The notes below the pieces were generated by a model. The model did not search any database and was not told where the DNA came from. It saw only the letters and a program-made list of their open reading frames with translations. 64,000 nucleotides of DNA, from assembly GCF_014648875.1 (NCBI RefSeq), contig NZ_BMRY01000016.1, positions 1 through 64,000 of the forward strand. Direction: 5' to 3'. The stretch's first letter is position 1. Each line of letters begins with the position of its first letter. Source of the stretch: Streptomyces parvus (GTDB lineage Bacteria; Actinomycetota; Actinomycetes; Streptomycetales; Streptomycetaceae). Position numbers and translations under genes: made by a program. This document shows positions 60,634 to 64,000 of the stretch, piece after piece.

Positions 60634-62694
60634 CTAGCTGTTGTTCTCCGGACGGTCCTCGGGGATCGCCTCGGTGGACGGGGCGATGTCCTTGGTCAGG
60701 TCCGCCGTCGGGGCGATCTCCGGCGGGGTGGCCGAGCCGTTGGCGCTGCCGTTGGTGAGGGCGAGCTCCTTGGGCGAGAGGACCGGGGGCCGCGTCGACG
60801 GGGTGCGCCGGGCGGATCCGGTCCAGGCCGGGCGGGCCGGGCGCTTGACGATCGGGGCGAAGATCTCGGCGATCTCGTCCTTGCCCAGCGTCTCCTTCTC
60901 CAGCAGTTCGAGCACCAGGGCGTCGAGGATGTCGCGGTTCTCGACGAGGATCTCCCACGCGTCGTTGTGGGCGGTCTCGATGAGCTTCTTGACCTCCTCG
61001 TCGACCAGGGCCGCGACCTCTTCCGAGTAGTCGCGCTGGTGGCCCATCTCGCGGCCCAGGAAGGGCTCCGAGTTGTCGCCGCCGAACTTGATCGCGCCGA
61101 GACGCTCCGTCATGCCGTACTGCGTGACCATCGCGCGGGCCGTCGCCGTGGCCTTCTCGATGTCGTTCGCCGCACCGGTGGTCGGGTCGTGGAAGACCAG
61201 CTCCTCGGCCGCGCGCCCGCCCAGCATGTACGCCAGCTGGTCGAGCATCTCGTTGCGGGTCGTGGAGTACTTGTCCTCCTCCGGGAGCACCATCGTGTAA
61301 CCGAGGGCGCGGCCGCGGGAGAGGATCGTGATCTTGTGGACCGGGTCCGACTGGGGGGAGGCCGCCGCGACCAGGGCGTGTCCGCCCTCGTGGTACGCGG
61401 TGATCTTCTTCTCCTTCTCGGACATGATCCGGGTCCGCTTCTGCGGGCCCGCCACGACGCGGTCGATCGCCTCGTCGAGGCTCTCGTTGTCGATGAGCTT
61501 CTTGTCGCTGCGCGCCGTCAGGAGCGCCGCTTCGTTGAGCACGTTCGACAGGTCGGCGCCGGTGAAGCCGGGCGTGCGCCGGGCGACGGCGCCGAGGTCG
61601 ACGCCCTCCGCGACGGGCTTGCCCTTCTGGTGCACCTTGAGGATCTCCAGGCGGCCCTGCATGTCGGGGCGGTCGACCGCGATCTGCCGGTCGAAGCGGC
61701 CCGGACGCAGGAGCGCCGGGTCGAGGATGTCCGGGCGGTTCGTGGCGGCGATCAGGATGACGCCGCCCTTCACGTCGAACCCGTCCATCTCGACGAGCAG
61801 CTGGTTGAGCGTCTGCTCGCGCTCGTCGTGACCGCCGCCCATGCCGGCCCCGCGGTGGCGGCCGACGGCGTCGATCTCGTCGACGAAGACGATCGCCGGG
61901 GCGTTCGCCTTGGCCTGCTCGAAGAGGTCACGCACGCGGGAGGCGCCGACACCGACGAACATCTCGACGAAGTCGGAACCGGAGATCGAGTAGAACGGGA
62001 CGCCCGCCTCGCCGGCGACGGCGCGGGCGAGCAGCGTCTTGCCCGTACCGGGCGGGCCGTAGAGCAGGACGCCCTTGGGGATCTTGGCGCCGACGGCCTG
62101 GAACTTCGCCGGCTCCTGGAGGAACTCCTTGATCTCGTGGAGCTCCTCGACGGCCTCGTCGGACCCCGCCACGTCGGCGAAGGTCGTCTTGGGGGTGTCC
62201 TTGGTGATCAGCTTGGCCTTGGACTTGCCGAACTGCATGACCTTGGAACCGCCGCCCTGCATCTGGTTCATCAGAAACAGGAAGACGACCACGATGAGGA
62301 CGAAGGGCAGCAGCGAGAGGAGGATCGAGACGAACGGGGACTGCTTCGACGGCGAGACGGTGTAACCCTTCTCGATGTCACCCGCCTCGAACTTCTGCTG
62401 GAGCGTGTCGGCGAGCTCGACGCCCTGGTTGCCGATGTAGCTCGCCTGGAACTTGCTGCCGGACTCGCCCGGCAGCTTCTGGCCGTCCTTCAGCTCGACC
62501 TTGAGGATTTGTTCGTCACCGGTGGTCAGCTTGGCCTGCTCCACCTGGTTCTTACTGATCGCCTGGACCACCTTGGCGGTGTCCACCGTCTTGTAGCCGC
62601 CCGACGAGCCGACGACCTGCATCAACACGACCACGGCGAGGACGGCCAGCACGATCCACATGACCGGCCCACGGAAGTATCGCTTCACGTCCAT
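60634..62694 (-). CDS. ftsH: membrane AAA+ zinc protease FtsH
   Basis: The 686-residue product has two helices (VMWIVLAVLAVVVLMQVV; VSILLSLLPFVLIVVVFLFL) around a short external domain, the AAA module (Walker A GPPGTGKT, Walker B IVFVDEID, SRH with LLRPGRFDRQI), and the zinc protease motif HEGGH. The C-terminal tail is disordered. It degrades membrane and regulatory proteins. ATG 62694 is used; a GTG 6 nt upstream (62700) is in frame. It follows hpt as in many actinobacteria. Confidence 0.96.
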   Translation of the reverse strand: MDVKRYFRGPVMWIVLAVLAVVVLMQVVGSSGGYKTVDTAKVVQAISKNQVEQAKLTTGDEQILKVELKDGQKLPGESGSKFQASYIGNQGVELADTLQQKFEAGDIEKGYTVSPSKQSPFVSILLSLLPFVLIVVVFLFLMNQMQGGGSKVMQFGKSKAKLITKDTPKTTFADVAGSDEAVEELHEIKEFLQEPAKFQAVGAKIPKGVLLYGPPGTGKTLLARAVAGEAGVPFYSISGSDFVEMFVGVGASRVRDLFEQAKANAPAIVFVDEIDAVGRHRGAGMGGGHDEREQTLNQLLVEMDGFDVKGGVILIAATNRPDILDPALLRPGRFDRQIAVDRPDMQGRLEILKVHQKGKPVAEGVDLGAVARRTPGFTGADLSNVLNEAALLTARSDKKLIDNESLDEAIDRVVAGPQKRTRIMSEKEKKITAYHEGGHALVAAASPQSDPVHKITILSRGRALGYTMVLPEEDKYSTTRNEMLDQLAYMLGGRAAEELVFHDPTTGAANDIEKATATARAMVTQYGMTERLGAIKFGGDNSEPFLGREMGHQRDYSEEVAALVDEEVKKLIETAHNDAWEILVENRDILDALVLELLEKETLGKDEIAEIFAPIVKRPARPAWTGSARRTPSTRPPVLSPKELALTNGSANGSATPPEIAPTADLTKDIAPSTEAIPEDRPENNS

Positions 62695-62877
62695 CCACAC
62701 GGAGCGAAGACGCCCCGTCCCTCCTGCCCGTAGGTAAATGCTGCTGTTTGAAAAGAGTGTTCTTCGGACGGTACCTCAGCATGGGCACCCGCGACCGCTG
62801 GGTGCAGCGGAGAAACCTGCTTTCGAAGCTCCAACGGCCCGGAGGCGGTGAGGGTTCCCCGGCGGCCTGCCCGGGGG

Positions 62878-63432
62878 TCAGCCGCCGTAGACGTGCGGGG
62901 CCAGCGTGCCGACGAAGGGCAGGTTGCGGTACTTCTCCGCGTAGTCCAGCCCGTAGCCGACGACGAACTCGTTGGGGATGTCGAAACCGATCCACTTCAC
63001 ATCGATCGCGACCTTTGCGGCATCCGGCTTGCGCAGCAGGGTGCAGACCTCCAGCGAGGCCGGCTCCCGGGAGCCCAGGTTGGACAGCAGCCAGGACAGC
63101 GTCAGTCCGGAGTCGATGATGTCCTCGACGATCAGGACGTGCTTGCCTTTGATGTCGGTGTCGAGGTCCTTGAGGATCCGCACGACGCCGGAGGACTGGG
63201 TGCCCGCCCCGTACGAGGAGACGGCCATCCAGTCCATCGTGACGGGGGTGGACAGCGCACGCGCCAGGTCCGCCATGACCATCACCGCGCCCTTGAGGAC
63301 GCCGACGATCAGCAGGTCCTTGCCCGCGTACTCCGCGTCGATCTTCGCGGCCAGCTCGACGAGCTTCGCGTCGATCTCTTCCTTGGTGAGGAGCACCGAC
63401 TGAAGGTCGGTACCCATGTCCTTCTCGTTCAC
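62878..63432 (-). CDS. hpt: hypoxanthine phosphoribosyltransferase
   Basis: The 184-residue enzyme salvages hypoxanthine and guanine with PRPP. Motifs: LLIVGVLKGAVMVMADLARAL, the PRPP loop VLIVEDIIDSGLTL, and the purine-site IDVKWIGFDIPNEFVVGYGLDY in part. A GTG at 63432 or the ATG at 63417 may be the start. It is in the tilS-hpt-ftsH order common in bacteria. Confidence 0.96.
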   Translation of the reverse strand: MNEKDMGTDLQSVLLTKEEIDAKLVELAAKIDAEYAGKDLLIVGVLKGAVMVMADLARALSTPVTMDWMAVSSYGAGTQSSGVVRILKDLDTDIKGKHVLIVEDIIDSGLTLSWLLSNLGSREPASLEVCTLLRKPDAAKVAIDVKWIGFDIPNEFVVGYGLDYAEKYRNLPFVGTLAPHVYGG

Positions 63433-63525
63433 CCACGTCTCTTTCTGTGCTGCCGACGGCCCGTTCCGCCGGTCCGGGTGCGCCCGGGCCGGCGGCGGTT
63501 CGTCTGCACTTCAGCCGCTCGCGCG

Positions 63526-64000
63526 TCAGCTCTGCCGAATGACCAGTCTGCCACCCTGCCGCAGCGCCTCGACGCGGCCGGGCAGGTTGATGGCCCGCTG
63601 GCCGCGCCAGCCGGTGATCAGGCGGTCGACTTCTTCGAGGTGCCGGGCGAAGAGGGAGCCGGCGGGCGCCCCGGCCTCGATCAGGGCGCGGCGCAGCACC
63701 CGGCGGCGTACCGCGGGGGGCAGGGCGTGGAGCCCCGCGCACTCCAGGCGGCCGGTCTCGTCGCGCACGGTCAGCTCGGCCTCGGCGGCCCAGGTGTCCA
63801 GGGCGTCGGCGTCGTCGCGGGAGAGCTGGGCGGTACGGGCGAGGGCTTCGACTACGCCTTTGCCGAGCGCCTTCTCCAGGGCGGGCAGCCCTTCGTGGCG
63901 GAGCCGGGAGCGGGTGTAGGCGGGGTCGATGTTGTGCGGGTCGTCCCAGACGGGGATCGACTGGACCAGGCAGGCCTTGCGGGCGGTCTGCCGGTCGAGC
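63526..64000 (-). CDS. tilS: tRNA(Ile)-lysidine synthetase, C-terminal part
   Basis: The gene runs off the right edge; about 157 C-terminal residues are seen. They include PVWDDPHNIDPAYTRSRLRH (the TilS SR-type region), then a helical domain and a short C-terminal segment (VRRRVLRRALIEAGAP, QRAINLPG). TilS puts lysidine on the wobble C of tRNA-Ile(CAU). It is first in the tilS-hpt-ftsH group. Confidence 0.9.
   Translation of the reverse strand, partial: LDRQTARKACLVQSIPVWDDPHNIDPAYTRSRLRHEGLPALEKALGKGVVEALARTAQLSRDDADALDTWAAEAELTVRDETGRLECAGLHALPPAVRRRVLRRALIEAGAPAGSLFARHLEEVDRLITGWRGQRAINLPGRVEALRQGGRLVIRQS

Noticed and set aside
60589..62733. Long plus-strand frame opposite ftsH
   Set aside because: Shadow of ftsH; composition Leu/Gly/Asp/Arg-rich, no family pattern.

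Overview
The window is chromosomal DNA of a high-GC actinomycete, almost certainly a Streptomyces. The sequence carries a sigE-cseA-cseB-cseC envelope-stress operon, lsr2, clpC with ClgR-type boxes, disA next to radA, and third-position G/C codon use throughout. I found only two TTA codons in all genes by eye. From family knowledge the gene order resembles the S. coelicolor segment from proC to tilS, but no alignment was run.

Layout. 1-363: what looks like the leader and promoter of an rRNA operon running off the left edge. 0.36-10 kb: proC, a two-gene ABC-2 exporter with a palindromic operator on its start codon, a membrane protein, an SH3-like protein, a Ser/Thr kinase fused to a PQQ-type propeller, ilvD, a sugar isomerase with a TetR regulator. 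10-17 kb: Ppx/GppA, a 162-bp element with perfect 23-bp inverted ends, a Cys-rich protein, a membrane protein with sigma-like, zinc-finger and BACON domains, radA and disA. 17-24 kb: a repeat cluster, a membrane protein, mutY, the sigE-cse operon and an M23 peptidase. 24-28 kb: an accessory two-gene module (Trypco2 protein plus trypsin-NACHT-LRR protein). 28-34 kb: clpC, a PrimPol-like fragment, lsr2, argA, a BlaI-type repressor and two small genes. 34-40 kb: coaX, nadC, nadB, panC and a DUF2520 protein, a cofactor (CoA and NAD) block. 40-45 kb: threonine aldolase-like enzyme, a small protein that absorbed a repeat, an ArsR/DUF5937 regulator and a NarL-type two-component pair. 45-47 kb: a MidA-type methyltransferase followed by an orphan nuoD. 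47-52 kb: a coiled-coil membrane protein and a glycine-betaine/choline-type ABC importer split over two strands. 52-58.8 kb: an esterase, an MprF/LysX-like protein and a folate operon (folP, NTF2-like, folB, folK, DUF3180). 58.8-64 kb: a stand-alone splicing-dead intein/homing endonuclease, then folE, ftsH, hpt and the 3' part of tilS.

What stands out. The strongest candidate for a less described system is the Trypco2 / trypsin-NACHT-LRR pair (24471-28063), whose architecture fits the NTP-dependent biological-conflict systems of multicellular bacteria. Its upstream region carries three DevR/OsdR-like boxes, and its large gene contains one of the two TTA codons. The other TTA codon is codon 5 of the intein-derived endonuclease, whose ribosome binding site lies inside the hairpin that follows folE. 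Thus both accessory genes look dependent on the bldA tRNA while the housekeeping genes do not. No tRNA gene, CRISPR array, transposase or prophage was seen.
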